From Spongiactinospora rosea (GTDB lineage: Bacteria; Actinomycetota; Actinomycetes; Streptosporangiales; Streptosporangiaceae): a DNA stretch of 64,000 bases. Position 1 is the first letter of the stretch; every line of letters begins with the position of its first letter. Made by a program: the position numbers and the translations under genes. The notes under the pieces are model-generated. The model was not told where the DNA came from, searched no databases, and saw nothing but the letters and a program-made list of their open reading frames with translations. The stretch covers positions 1 through 64,000 of the forward strand of contig NZ_QMEY01000035.1 of NCBI RefSeq assembly GCF_003315795.1, read 5' to 3'. This document shows, piece after piece, positions 15,073-23,964 of this stretch.

Positions 15073-15432
15073 TTACTTCGGGGCGGCGGTTTCGATGACC
15101 TCGAAGGACCAGATTTCGGAGCCGGTGGCGGCGGGGCCCTGGCCGTGGCCGTGGCCTGCTCCCTGCGGGGGGCCGGAGGGGCGTTCGCCTGCGGCTTGGG
15201 CGTGGCCGCGCTGGAAGGCCTGGCTGTTCTGCCAGCGCTGGAAGTCCTCTTCGCTGCGCCAGCGGGTGTAGACGAGGTAGCGGTCGGTGCCGTCGAGCGG
15301 ACGCAGCAGCTCGAACCACTCGAAGCCGTCCTGGGATTCGACCATGCCCGCGCGGCCGGCGAAACGGCGCTCCAGCTCTTCGCGCATGTCCGGCGGGACG
15401 GTCAGGACATTGATCTTGACCACCGATGCCAT
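15073..15432 (-). CDS. Antibiotic biosynthesis monooxygenase-domain protein
   Basis: A 119-residue protein with a single ABM ferredoxin-like domain in residues 1-80: VKINVLTVPPDMREELERRF, a FEWFELLRP strand, YLVYTRWRSEEDFQRW and a final QAF helix. After a Gly/His-rich loop (GHGHGQGP) comes the strand EIWSFEVIE. The family includes heme-degrading MhuD/IsdG enzymes and polyketide monooxygenases. The WRSEEDFQRW segment is common to both, and key heme residues cannot be assigned with certainty. Single gene, convergent with the Uma2 gene. Confidence 0.82.
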   Translation of the reverse strand: MASVVKINVLTVPPDMREELERRFAGRAGMVESQDGFEWFELLRPLDGTDRYLVYTRWRSEEDFQRWQNSQAFQRGHAQAAGERPSGPPQGAGHGHGQGPAATGSEIWSFEVIETAAPK

Positions 15433-15520
15433 GGGGCCCTCCTCCGCTCCGTACGGTCACGGATCACTTTAGAGCCCCCGCCCGCCGGTCCGTGTCACCG
15501 GCCGACGGGCGGCGCGCCGG

Positions 15521-15748
15521 TCAGATGTCGAATTCGCCGTCCTTGACGCCGGCCACGAACGCCTCCCACTCGGCGGGAGTGAAGGTCAGCACGGGGCCGT
15601 CCGGGTTCTTGGAGTCGCGGAGCAGGAAGAGCTGCTCTCCCTCGGCGGCCTTGTTGTGGCTGGAGTCCGACGAGTCGACGGCCGTGACCTCAACGCAGTG
15701 TCCGTCGCTGCGCGAGCTCTTCTTCCACTGGCGAGCGCGTGAGTCCAT
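15521..15748 (-). CDS. DUF397 domain-containing protein
   Basis: A 75-residue protein starting at the ATG at 15748 behind GAGGAAACCAGAAC. It has the DUF397 signature WKKSSRSDGHCVEVTAV, LLRDSKNPDGPVLTFTPAEW and FVAGVKDGEFD. DUF397 proteins are actinomycete-specific and normally pair with an XRE/DUF5753 regulator in development or toxin-antitoxin-like modules. No HTH partner is next to it here, only a 36-codon gene upstream. Confidence 0.9.
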   Translation of the reverse strand: MDSRARQWKKSSRSDGHCVEVTAVDSSDSSHNKAAEGEQLFLLRDSKNPDGPVLTFTPAEWEAFVAGVKDGEFDI

Positions 15749-15861
15749 GTTCTGGTTTCCTCGATCGATGCGGCGGTTCACGAGGGGCGAAACGTACCCC
15801 ACGCATCGTGCCACACCGCGCCCCTCGTGTCCGGGGGTCCGCAGGGAATGGCCGCTGGATG

Positions 15862-15972
15862 TCAGCGCGTCGGCGAACCGCCGTTGTCGCGGCGGTCCAG
15901 CGCGAACTGAACGGCGTCCGCGGCCTCGTCACGCTCTTCGTCGGAGGGGTTCCAGGGATACATCTCGTACAT
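15862..15972 (-). CDS. Small hypothetical protein upstream of DUF397
   Basis: A 36-residue acidic product (MYEMYPWNPSDEERDEAADA, then a VQFALDRRDN helix) with ATG at 15972 preceded by GAGAGAAGATC. Strand and spacing suggest it is transcribed before the DUF397 gene (113-base gap). The amphipathic, charged composition looks like a real small protein rather than a shadow frame, but I recognise no family. Confidence 0.5.
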   Translation of the reverse strand: MYEMYPWNPSDEERDEAADAVQFALDRRDNGGSPTR

Positions 15973-16284
15973 GATCTTCTCTCGATCTCGTGGGCGAACG
16001 CGCACGCGACCACGCGCACGCGGAATGTCGGGCGGGAAAGCAGTTCGGGCACACACGAACTCTTGATCGACCCGTCAACGGGATCCGGGTCACAGATCCT
16101 CAGGCGGATCACCGGCCGGCAAGCGCACGCACCGCAGCGGGTCGCCGGCCTGCCCTGGTCAGGCCCCGCCGCGGCAGGTAAGAATCACGAATACCTGGCG
16201 CATTACCACATAAGACTACCCCGCGTTCCGGGGTGCGTCTCGCTGGCCGTCCGATTATCTCACCATGTGAGACAACGACACCGT
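15973..16284. other. 312-base gap with two small hairpins
   Basis: CCCCG-CGTTC-CGGGG (16219-16233) and TCTCAC-CAT-GTGAGA (16258-16272) lie just downstream of the response regulator stop on the minus strand and may help end its transcription. No gene is seen. Confidence 0.4.
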
Positions 16285-16884
16285 TCAGAGCCAGCCGCGG
16301 TCCACGGCGATCCTGATGGCCTCCGCCCGCGTACGGGCGCCGGTCTTGCCGATCGCCGCGGACAGGTGGTTACGTACCGTCCCCTCGGAAAGGTGGAGGT
16401 CACGGGCGAGGTCGGCGACCGTGCCACCGGCTGCGGCCGCTCGCAGCACCTGGTGCTCCCGTCGGGTCAGCGGACTGGGGCCGGTGGCCAGTGACTCGGC
16501 CGCGAGTTGCGGATCGACCACCCGCAGTCCGGCGTGCACCTTGCGGACGGTGTCGACCAGTTGCTCGGGCGAGATGTCCTTGACGACGAACCCGCTGGCC
16601 CCCGCCGCCATCGCGCGGGACACGTAGCCCGAGCGGCCGAAGGTGGTGAGCATGACGACCCGGCACCCCATGTCCTTGAGCAGGGCGGCCGTCGCCAGGC
16701 CGTCCTGGCCGGGCATCTGGATGTCCAGCAGGACCACGTCGGCCTCGGTACGGCGGACCTCCCCCGGTACGTCCTCGCCCCGCCCGACCTGGGCCACCAC
16801 GTCGATGTCGCGTTCGATCCCGAGCAGGGCCGCCAGCGCGCCCCTGATCAGCGCCTGGTCGTCGGCGATCAGCACCTTGATCAC
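16285..16884 (-). CDS. Two-component response regulator, NarL/DesR type
   Basis: A 199-residue regulator starting at a GTG (16884) that overlaps the kinase stop as GTGA. The receiver domain has acidic residues ADD (7-9), phospho-acceptor D54 in LLDIQMPG, T of MLTTFG and K of FVVKDIS. A LuxR-type HTH follows (LTRREHQVLRAAAAGGTVAD, LSEGTVRNHLSAAIGKTGAR) at about 135-199. The gene order ABC ATPase, permease, kinase, regulator suggests it controls the neighbouring exporter in response to a membrane or drug signal. Confidence 0.93.
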   Translation of the reverse strand: MIKVLIADDQALIRGALAALLGIERDIDVVAQVGRGEDVPGEVRRTEADVVLLDIQMPGQDGLATAALLKDMGCRVVMLTTFGRSGYVSRAMAAGASGFVVKDISPEQLVDTVRKVHAGLRVVDPQLAAESLATGPSPLTRREHQVLRAAAAGGTVADLARDLHLSEGTVRNHLSAAIGKTGARTRAEAIRIAVDRGWL

Positions 16885-18011
16885 GACGGGAACTCGGCTC
16901 GCAGCAGGTGGCCGCCCTCCGCGCCGGGCCCGGCCGTCAGCGTGCCGCCCACCGCGCACAGCCGTTCGGTAAGGCCGCGCAGGCCGTGCCCGAGTCCCCG
17001 CGCACCCCCGATGCCGTCGTCCGCGATCTCCATCGTGCTCGCGGTCACCCGGATCGCACAACGACCGGCCCGGCTGTGCTTGATCACATTGGTGACACCC
17101 TCGCGCAGCACGTAGGCGAACACCACCTGGACGCGCTCCGGCACGTCGGGCGGGCAGGATCGCACGTCCGGACGGATGCCTGCGGCGGACAGCGCCGCCT
17201 CCGCGTCGGCCAGCGCGTCCGGCAGCGACGGCCGGTGGTTGGCGGCCACGGTCGCGCGGACGTCGGCCAACGCCTGGCGGCCGAGCCGTTCGATGTCGCG
17301 CACCTCCTGCACGGCCCGCCCGGCGGCGCCGTCCTCAAGCAACCGGCGGGCCAGTCCGGCCTTCACGGTGAGCGTGGTCAGCGTGGAGCCGATGACGTCG
17401 TGCAGGTCTCTGGCGAGCCGTTCGCGATCCTCGTGGACCCGGGCCTCCGCGATCCGCGCCTGGGCCTGCTCCAGCAGGAGGTACTCCTGCCAGGCGTGCC
17501 GCAGCGGGGCCACCGTGAGCACGATCACCATCAGAAAGAGCAGGCCCCACCCGCCCTGGGTGAGACCGGCGACGAGCAACGTCGCGCCGGTCACGACGAG
17601 CGCCACCGGCCACCACAGGGCCAGGGAGAGCGCGGCGACGAGATGGGCGAGGTTCCAGGCCGCAAGGTCGTGGCCGAGGACGAGCATCAGGCCGACCCCG
17701 GTGATGGCGCAACAGAACACGGCGCGCCACTTCGTGGACCTGCGGGCCGCCGCCGGGGCTCCCAGGATGTAGAGGGCCAGGTACGCGAGCAGCAGGCCGG
17801 CCTTGGTGACCTTCCAGGCGGGCGCGGCGGCCGAGGTGACGGTGGTGACGAGCGCATGGTCGAGCGGAGCCGAGAAGACCACGGCCACGCCGTACCAGCC
17901 CCAGGTCGTCCGCTGCACGCTGGTGGCTTCGAGAAAGCGGCGTGACCAGGCGAGATGAGCGGGGGGTTCGAAACGCGAAGCCGGGCCGTCGGCGGGCATC
18001 ACGGTCACCAT
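16881..18011 (-). CDS. Sensor histidine kinase (HisKA_3, DesK-like)
   Basis: A 376-residue membrane kinase. The ATG at 18011 follows GGGAGG at 8 bases. About five or six hydrophobic helices (residues 40-175) precede a coiled segment and the dimerisation/phosphorylation helix RERLARDLHDVIGSTL with H204. The ATPase has an EGVTNVIKHSRA N-box, DDGIG and GHGLRGLTERL. It pairs with the overlapping NarL-type regulator. The frame is open upstream to 18263, so a duplicated permease C-terminus reads in frame into it; the SD argues for independent initiation. Confidence 0.9.
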   Translation of the reverse strand: MVTVMPADGPASRFEPPAHLAWSRRFLEATSVQRTTWGWYGVAVVFSAPLDHALVTTVTSAAAPAWKVTKAGLLLAYLALYILGAPAAARRSTKWRAVFCCAITGVGLMLVLGHDLAAWNLAHLVAALSLALWWPVALVVTGATLLVAGLTQGGWGLLFLMVIVLTVAPLRHAWQEYLLLEQAQARIAEARVHEDRERLARDLHDVIGSTLTTLTVKAGLARRLLEDGAAGRAVQEVRDIERLGRQALADVRATVAANHRPSLPDALADAEAALSAAGIRPDVRSCPPDVPERVQVVFAYVLREGVTNVIKHSRAGRCAIRVTASTMEIADDGIGGARGLGHGLRGLTERLCAVGGTLTAGPGAEGGHLLRAEFPS

Positions 18012-18060
18012 AACCGCCACCTCCCGGCCTGAGAAGGCCGTGACGCCAGCGTGCTGAGCC

Positions 18061-18267
18061 CCGCGGAGGCGGGATGTGTCGCGGCGATAGAGGGTGGCGA
18101 CGACGGCCGCAAGGGCGAGAAACCAGATGAGGACCACCAAGGGACCGGCAAGACCCGGCGAGCCGGAGATGAGATACTGGCGCGCGTTCTCAGCCAGCCA
18201 GAAGCTGGGCAATACCTTCCCGAACATCGCCATGAAACCCGGCAAGACCCCACCGGCAACCACTGCG
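18061..18267 (-). pseudogene. Duplicated permease C-terminus, copy nearest the kinase
   Basis: Encodes GGVLPGFMAMFGKVLPSFWL, AENARQYLISGSPGLAGP and ATLYRRDTSRL, nearly the last 65 residues of the permease at 18468-19196. The stop codon is lost, and the frame continues into the kinase. The fragment has no start or promoter of its own. Confidence 0.75.
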
Positions 18268-18462
18268 GTGTGGCCGTCAGAGACGGGATCTGTCGCGGCG
18301 ATAGAGGGTGGCGACGACGAGCAACCATATGAAGACCGGCAAGGCCCGGCGAGCCGGAGATGAGATGCTGGCGCGCGTTCTCGGCCAGCCAGAAGCTGGG
18401 CAGGACCTTTGCGAACGTCGCCATGAAACCCGGCAAGACCCCACCGGTACCCACTGCGGTGT
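18268..18462 (-). pseudogene. Duplicated permease C-terminus, middle copy
   Basis: Encodes GGVLPGFMATFAKVLPSFWL, AENARQHLISGSPGLAG, then is shortened: about 20 bp matching the permease tail are missing, so the frame breaks. With the intact 3' end (18463-18655) and the copy at 18061-18267 it forms a three-unit tandem array with periods of about 214 and 191 bp. Confidence 0.75.
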
Positions 18463-18467
18463 GGCCG

Positions 18468-19196
18468 TCAGAGACGAGATGTGTCGCGGCGGTAGAGAGT
18501 GGCGACGACGGCCGCAAGGGCGAGGAACCAGGTGAGGACCACCAAGGGACCGGCAAGGCCCGGTGAGCCGGAGATGAGATGCTGGCGCGCGTTCTCGGCC
18601 AGCCAGTAGCTGGGCAGGACCTTTGCGAACGTCGCCATGAAACCCGGGAGGATCTCCACCGGCACCCACAGGCCGCCCAGCATGGCCAGCGGCAGGTAGA
18701 CGGCGACGCCCAGTCCGTCCGCCGAGTCGGGGCGGACGGAGAGGCCGATGGCCAGTCCGATCACGCCGAACGGGAGTGCGCCCAGCCAGACCGCGAGGGT
18801 GGCGCCCAGCCATTGGCCGGCGGTCAGTGACACGCCCTTGAGGGCGAGGCCGGCCAGGAAGATCAGCAGGGTCGTCGGCAGTACCAGGGCCAGTGCGACG
18901 ATCACCTTGGACACTACGTACGACCACCCGGGCAGCGGGGTCAGGCGGAGCTGCCGGTTCCAGCCGGCCAGCCGTTCCCGGCCGACCCTCGTCCCGACCG
19001 CGATCGACACCGACATGGCCCCGAAGGCCGCCATGCTGAGCATCATGTACCGGGACATGTCGATGCCCCTGATGTCCATGTCGCCGAACACCTCGGACAT
19101 GACCAGGAAGAACACCACCGGCAGGCCGATGGTGACCAGCAGGAAGGTGACGTTCCTCGCCAGTGCCCGCAGTTCCGCCCATACCAGCATCGTCAT
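18468..19196 (-). CDS. ABC-2 type transporter permease
   Basis: A 242-residue membrane protein with about six helices: NVTFLLVTIGLPVVFFLVMS first, SMAAFGAMSVSIAVGT, VIVALALVLPTTLLIFLAGL, and a final LVVLTWFLALAAVVATLY. The conserved RLTPLPGWSYVVSK loop and the LWVPVEILPGFM turn are typical of DrrB/YvfS-like exporters. It is translated after the ATPase (2-base gap). Its 3' end has been copied twice downstream, between it and the kinase gene. Confidence 0.88.
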   Translation of the reverse strand: MTMLVWAELRALARNVTFLLVTIGLPVVFFLVMSEVFGDMDIRGIDMSRYMMLSMAAFGAMSVSIAVGTRVGRERLAGWNRQLRLTPLPGWSYVVSKVIVALALVLPTTLLIFLAGLALKGVSLTAGQWLGATLAVWLGALPFGVIGLAIGLSVRPDSADGLGVAVYLPLAMLGGLWVPVEILPGFMATFAKVLPSYWLAENARQHLISGSPGLAGPLVVLTWFLALAAVVATLYRRDTSRL

Positions 19197-19198
19197 CG

Positions 19199-20125
19199 TC
19201 AGACCCCCTCTTCGGTGTTCACCGGCTCGTCCGCGGTGAGCGCGATGAAGGCGTCCTCCAGCGACATCGCGGTGACCGAGATGTCATGGGCCGCGGGCGC
19301 GCGGGCCAGGAGGGCGCGCAGGGCGGTGTCGGAGTCGGCGCAGTGCAGTTCGGCGCGGTCGCCGCGCAGTACGGCGGAGGCGACGCCAGGCAGCGCGCGC
19401 AGCTCGTCGGCAGGGGTGCCGGGAACGACCGCGCCGATGGTCCGCCCGTCCACCTTGGCGCAGATCTCCGCGACCGAACCGTCCGCGATCACGCGGCCCC
19501 GGCGCATCAACACGACGCGGTCGGCGAAGTCCTGCGCCTCGGCGAGGTAGTGCGTCGCGAAGACCACCGTCCGCCCGCCGGTGGTGTACTCGCGCATCGC
19601 CGCCCAGAAACCGGCGCGCGCGCCGACGTCCATCGCCACGGTCGGCTCGTCGAGCACCAGCAGGTCGGGGTCGCAGACGAGGGCCGCCGCGAACCGCACC
19701 CGCTGTTTCTGGCCGCCGGAGAGCCCGCCGTACCTGGCCCTGGCGTACGTATCGACGCCGGCCCGGCCGAGGGCGTCGTCGACCTTCAGCGAGCGCGGGT
19801 ACTGCGCCGCCATCACCTGGACGATCTCCCTGGCGGTCAGCTCGTCGAGCAGGCCGCCCGACTGGAGCATCGCCCCGACCAGCCCTTCCGCCGTGGCCCT
19901 GCGCGGGGTGCGCCCGAACAGGGTGATCTCTCCCTGGTCGGGGGTGGTGAGACCGAGCAGCATGTCCATGGTGGTGGTCTTGCCCGCCGCGTTCGGCCCG
20001 AGCAGCGCGAGGACCTCGCCGGGGGCGACCGTCAGATCCACCCCGCGCACGGCATGCACGTCACCGAACGTCTTGTGCAGCCCTTTCAGGCGTACGGCCG
20101 CTCCCGCGGCCACCGGATCGCTCAT
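19199..20125 (-). CDS. ABC transporter ATP-binding protein (DrrA/YvfR-like exporter)
   Basis: A 308-residue ATPase. Walker A is GPNAAGKTT (43-51), with Ala in place of the usual Gly in GPNGAGKT; the signature is LSGGQKQR (135-142), Walker B LLVLDEP (155-161) and H-loop FATHYLAEA. The C-terminal 80 residues form the extra domain common in DrrA-type drug exporters. It begins an operon of ATPase, permease, kinase and regulator, suggesting inducible efflux of an antibiotic, lipid or peptide. The substrate cannot be inferred. Confidence 0.92.
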   Translation of the reverse strand: MSDPVAAGAAVRLKGLHKTFGDVHAVRGVDLTVAPGEVLALLGPNAAGKTTTMDMLLGLTTPDQGEITLFGRTPRRATAEGLVGAMLQSGGLLDELTAREIVQVMAAQYPRSLKVDDALGRAGVDTYARARYGGLSGGQKQRVRFAAALVCDPDLLVLDEPTVAMDVGARAGFWAAMREYTTGGRTVVFATHYLAEAQDFADRVVLMRRGRVIADGSVAEICAKVDGRTIGAVVPGTPADELRALPGVASAVLRGDRAELHCADSDTALRALLARAPAAHDISVTAMSLEDAFIALTADEPVNTEEGV

Positions 20126-20240
20126 GACCCGACTCTCCCGCTCGTACGGCCTGCGGGCCTCGGCCGCCTGTCACGATCCGGCCATGACGAATGTCACGGA
20201 TCGGGTGAACTGATCGTGGGGTGGGGACGTTCTGAGCGGT

Positions 20241-21149
20241 GTGAGAGGTCTTTGGGTGGCCGTGGCCGTGGTCGCGGTGTTCGTGATGGGCGGGCCTGAG
20301 CCAGGGGTGAGGGAGGCGCCGGTCGTGGCGGCGGCTTGTCCGCAGCGGTGGGGTGGCACGGGGACGGGCGGCTGGGTGCCCGTCGCGGGGCGGGTGGAGG
20401 GCGCCGGGGAGGCGCTGGTGCCCGGGGTGCCGGTGAAGGCGATGATCTGTGCCTATCCGGGGGTCAACGACAAGCCCGGCGGTGAACGGCTGGCCGGTAC
20501 GCGTACGCTGACCGCCGGGGTGCGGGCGATGGCGCGGGACATCGCCTGGACGCCGATCGGCACCGGGCGGGGGGTCTGCACGGCGATGGCCGGTCCGATG
20601 ACCAACTATCTGGTCCGGTTCGCCTACCCCGACGGCTCGGCATTGTGGCTGGGTAGCGCGGAGGAGGTCAACTCCTGCGCGATCACCACCAACGGCACCG
20701 TCGCATCCGGTTCGTACATCGGCGCGTACATCACCGCCGCCTACCGCACCGGGACCTGGCGTCCCGTCCGGCAGACCGACGCCTGCCAGGGCACCACCGG
20801 CCGGCGGGGCCAGGAGGACACGATGGTCCCCGGCGAGCCGGTCTCCGTCACCGTGTGCCGTCGGACCTCACCTGTGGAAACGGCGACCCGCCTGCGGTAC
20901 GGCGCGCGGGAGGCCGCCGCGCTCGCCGAGGCGCTGAACGCTCCGCGCGCCCGGGAGAGCGAGCACGGCTGTAGCGGCGGACCGGACGACGCGGTGGACT
21001 TCCGGCTCGTGTTCGGCTACCGGGACGGGCCGCCGGTGGACGTCACGTTCACGCCCGGATGCGCGCCGCCCATCGACAGCGGCACGCTGCAGACCGGCAT
21101 CGCCCCCGAACTGGGCGAGCAGATCATCCGCATGGCCCCGGCGAGGTGA
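20241..21149 (+). CDS. Secreted protein of unknown function
   Basis: A 302-residue product from a GTG start with a signal peptide (RGLWVAVAVVAVFVMGG...EAPVVAAA). The mature part is rich in paired cysteines (AACPQRW, MICAYPG, GVCTAMAG, NSCAITTNG, DACQGT, VTVCRR, HGCSGGP, PGCAPP), suggesting a disulfide-stabilised extracellular domain. A repeated A-x-I-C-x-Y-type motif and Gly-rich loops are seen, but I do not recognise the family. It is divergent from the ABC exporter operon. Confidence 0.7.
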   Translation: MRGLWVAVAVVAVFVMGGPEPGVREAPVVAAACPQRWGGTGTGGWVPVAGRVEGAGEALVPGVPVKAMICAYPGVNDKPGGERLAGTRTLTAGVRAMARDIAWTPIGTGRGVCTAMAGPMTNYLVRFAYPDGSALWLGSAEEVNSCAITTNGTVASGSYIGAYITAAYRTGTWRPVRQTDACQGTTGRRGQEDTMVPGEPVSVTVCRRTSPVETATRLRYGAREAAALAEALNAPRARESEHGCSGGPDDAVDFRLVFGYRDGPPVDVTFTPGCAPPIDSGTLQTGIAPELGEQIIRMAPAR

Positions 21150-21153
21150 ACCC

Positions 21154-21175
21154 CCCGCCGGGGTGAACAGGCGGG
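21154..21175. terminator. Hairpin between secreted protein gene and serA
   Basis: CCCGCC (21154-21159) pairs with GGCGGG (21170-21175) across a 10-base loop in the 29-base gap between two convergent stops. It has no T-run. Confidence 0.45.
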
Positions 21176-21178
21176 TGG

Positions 21179-22768
21179 TCAGTCGGCGAGGTCGACCGTG
21201 CGGCCGGAGTCCGCGCCGATCTCCGCCATGATGGCCGGGAGGAGGTCGTCCGGGATGGTGGTGTCCACGGTCAGGGCGATGAGCGCGCGCCCGCCCTTCT
21301 CGTCTCTCGCGACCTGCATGGACGCGATGTTGATGGAGTGGTCGCCGAGGATGCGCCCGACGATGCCGACGATGCCCGGCCGGTCGTGGTAGCCGAAGAA
21401 GGCCAGGTGGTCGGTGGGCTCGATCTCCACCGCGAAGCCGTTGACCTCGACGATCTTGGTGACCTGCCGGGTGCCGGCCAGCGTGCCCGACACCGAGACG
21501 TTGCGGCCGTCGGCGAGGACGCCGCGCACGGTGACGACGTTGCGCCAGTCGGGGCTGTCCTGGCTGGTGACCAGCTCGACGGCGACGCCGCGGTCCTGGG
21601 CCAGCAGCGGGGCGTTGACGTAGGTGACGGAGTCCTCGACCACGTCGGTGAACACGCCCTTGAGCGCGGCCAGCTCCAGCACCCGCACGTCGTGGGCGGC
21701 GATCTCGCCGCGCACCTCGATGTCCAGCTTGGTGGCGGTCTCCCTGGCCAGCGCGGTGAAGACGCGGCCGAGCGTCTCGGCCAGGGGGAGGCCCGGCTTG
21801 ACGTCCTCGGCGACCGCGCCGCCCTGGACGTTGACGGCGTCCGGCACGAACTCGCCGGACAGCGCCAGCTTGACGCTGCGCGCGACCTGGGTGCCGGCCT
21901 TCTCCTGGGCCTCGTGGGTGGAGGCGCCGAGGTGCGGGGTGACGACCACGTTGTCCAGCTCGAACAGCGGGCTGTCGGTGCAGGGCTCCTTGGCGAACAC
22001 GTCGATGCCCGCCCCGGCGACCCGGCCCTCCTTGAGCGCCGCGTAGAGCGCAGCCTCGTCGACGATGCCGCCGCGGGCGACGTTGACGATGCGCACCGAG
22101 GGCTTGACGGCGTGCAGCTCACGGTCGCCGATCAGCCCGACCGTCTCCTTGGACTTGGGCAGGTGGACCGTGATGAAGTCGGACTCGGCCAGCAGCTCCT
22201 CCAGCGACACCATGCGGACGCCGATCTGCGCGGCCCGCGCGGGCTGCAGGAAGGGGTCGTAGGCGATCAGCTCGACGCCGAACGGCTGCAGGCGCTGGGC
22301 GACGAGCTGCCCGATCCGGCCGAGCCCGAGGATGCCGACGACCTTCTCGTCCAGCTCGACGCCGGTGTACTTGGACCGCTTCCACTCGCCGCCCTTGAGC
22401 GCGCTGTGGCCCTGGGCGACGTTGCGCGCGCTGGCCAGGATGAGCGCCACGGTGTGCTCGGCGGCGCTGGTGATGTTGGAGGTGGGCGCGTTCACGACCA
22501 TGACGCCGGCCTTGGTGGCGGCCTCGACGTCGACGTTGTCCAGCCCGACCCCCGCCCGCGCCACGACGCGGAGCCTGGGCGCGTGGGACAGCGCCTCGGC
22601 ATCGACCTGGGTGGCGCTGCGCACGATGAGGGCGTCGGCCTCGGCGAGCGCGGGGAGAAGCTGGGAGCGGTCGGCTCCGTCGGTCTGACGGACCTCGAAG
22701 TCGGCACCGAGTACGGCGATGCCGGCCGGGGAGAGCTCCTCGGCCACCAGGACAACGGGCTTGTTCAC
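21179..22768 (-). CDS. serA: D-3-phosphoglycerate dehydrogenase
   Basis: First enzyme of serine synthesis, oxidising 3-phosphoglycerate with NAD+. The GTG at 22768 with AAGGA 8 bases upstream gives 529 residues, the long actinobacterial type with an intervening domain (ASB) and a C-terminal ACT domain (AFFGYHDRPGIVGIVGRILG) for serine feedback. The NAD fold has VVGILGLGRIGQLVAQRLQP, catalytic Arg in NVARGGIVDEAAL and catalytic His in TPHLGASTHEA. From memory M. tuberculosis serA1 likewise lies between leuB and ilvC. Confidence 0.96.
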   Translation of the reverse strand: MNKPVVLVAEELSPAGIAVLGADFEVRQTDGADRSQLLPALAEADALIVRSATQVDAEALSHAPRLRVVARAGVGLDNVDVEAATKAGVMVVNAPTSNITSAAEHTVALILASARNVAQGHSALKGGEWKRSKYTGVELDEKVVGILGLGRIGQLVAQRLQPFGVELIAYDPFLQPARAAQIGVRMVSLEELLAESDFITVHLPKSKETVGLIGDRELHAVKPSVRIVNVARGGIVDEAALYAALKEGRVAGAGIDVFAKEPCTDSPLFELDNVVVTPHLGASTHEAQEKAGTQVARSVKLALSGEFVPDAVNVQGGAVAEDVKPGLPLAETLGRVFTALARETATKLDIEVRGEIAAHDVRVLELAALKGVFTDVVEDSVTYVNAPLLAQDRGVAVELVTSQDSPDWRNVVTVRGVLADGRNVSVSGTLAGTRQVTKIVEVNGFAVEIEPTDHLAFFGYHDRPGIVGIVGRILGDHSINIASMQVARDEKGGRALIALTVDTTIPDDLLPAIMAEIGADSGRTVDLAD

Positions 22769-22804
22769 GGGACGGTCCTTACTGGTCGGCATGGGTCGCC
22801 ATGC

Positions 22805-22834
22805 AGTCTATCGACCGCTTGTGAATGCGTTCAC
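22805..22834 (-). promoter_or_regulatory. Putative serA promoter with overlapping dyad
   Basis: On the minus strand GTGAAC (22834-22829), an 18-base spacer and TAGACT (22810-22805) stand about 37 bases before the GTG start. The -35 overlaps a small dyad GTGAA-TGCG-TTCAC (22821-22834), a possible operator. Confidence 0.4.
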
Positions 22835-23003
22835 GAGTGTCCCGGCATCCGAGACGCCCCAGGCGGGGCGTTCACGCCGGGCTTACGGCCCGTGTACCCA
22901 CGGTTGGGCGAATCCACCCGTTCTGCCGCCATCTTGGTATTGCTCGCAAAGAATCTTCACGATTACCCTGATAAGCCGTGGTTCACTACCTATCGTTCGT
23001 CAT

Positions 23004-23891
23004 ATGAGCATCGGGAACCCCGCTCTCGGCGAAGTGCTCGCCCAGCACGGCAGTCCTCACCGGCTCCTGTCGGCGCTCGCCGATGGAGGAATCCTGGTGG
23101 CCGTCCGCCCCGACCGCTCCGTCGTGCTCGGCACGACCCAGGCGGGCGATCGCGTGCTGCTCGGCTACACCAGCCCGCACACCTACGCGCGTCACCGCGG
23201 CAGCCACTCCCTGTCGCCGTGTGACGCGGACACCATCCTGGACATCCAGCGGGTGACCGGCGTCCGGGAGGTCGTGATCGACGCCGCGGGCCCGGCGGCC
23301 GCGGCGGTCCCGATCGAGGATCTGCAGCGATTCCTGCAGGTGACCCGCACGGGACCGACCCCCGCGATGTCGCACCTCGCTCCGAACGCGTACGCGACGG
23401 GGGCGATGGCCACGGTCGGCCAGGCCGCCACCGTGCACAGCGCGCCCACGACGGCGCCCGCGGCCGCCGTCCCGGTGTCGGCGTTCTCCACACCGGCGCC
23501 CGCCCAGTCGTGGATCCCGGCGCCGCGCCCGCATCTGTCCGGGCCGATGCAGCAGGTCGATCCGGGGTACCGCCGCTGCGCCCACCCGATCCTGCCCGGC
23601 CTGCGCAAGGCCATCGCGCAGATCCTCGCGGACTATCCGCTGGTCCACCACGTGTGGATCTCCGAGGCGCGTACGGCCTCCGGCGCACCCGGCATCATGC
23701 TGCACGTCAAGGTGCACATGATGGCCGCCGAGGACGTCGTGCGGGATCTGCACCGCGGCGTACGCGCCCGGCTGCCGCAACTCGCCGCCAGCGAGGCGCC
23801 GATCCTGATGGCCCGGGTGGCCGACGCGCGCAGCGAACGCCGGATGATCGAGATCGGTGCCCACGTGGTCTGCGCCGACGTGGCCGACTGA
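23004..23891 (+). CDS. SseB-like two-domain protein
   Basis: A 295-residue protein. The N-terminal domain (LLSALADGGILVAVRPD, RVLLGYTSPHTYAR, VVIDAAGPAAAAVPIEDLQR) has the strand/helix order of the SseB N-terminal fold. A 70-residue Ala/Pro/Thr-rich linker follows, then a C-terminal domain (HPILPGLRKAIAQILADYPL, GIMLHVKVHM, RMIEIGAHVVCADV) like the SseB C-terminal region. SseB was named as a type III secretion protein, but actinobacterial homologues are of unknown role. The assignment is tentative. Divergent from serA; the start at 23004 lacks a clear SD. Confidence 0.55.
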   Translation: MSIGNPALGEVLAQHGSPHRLLSALADGGILVAVRPDRSVVLGTTQAGDRVLLGYTSPHTYARHRGSHSLSPCDADTILDIQRVTGVREVVIDAAGPAAAAVPIEDLQRFLQVTRTGPTPAMSHLAPNAYATGAMATVGQAATVHSAPTTAPAAAVPVSAFSTPAPAQSWIPAPRPHLSGPMQQVDPGYRRCAHPILPGLRKAIAQILADYPLVHHVWISEARTASGAPGIMLHVKVHMMAAEDVVRDLHRGVRARLPQLAASEAPILMARVADARSERRMIEIGAHVVCADVAD

Positions 23892-23964
23892 CGAAGCGCA
23901 GCGGTTTTCGTCACGCTGGGGTGGCGGCTCGCCACCCGGCGTGACGTTCGGCTCTAATGGCGCC

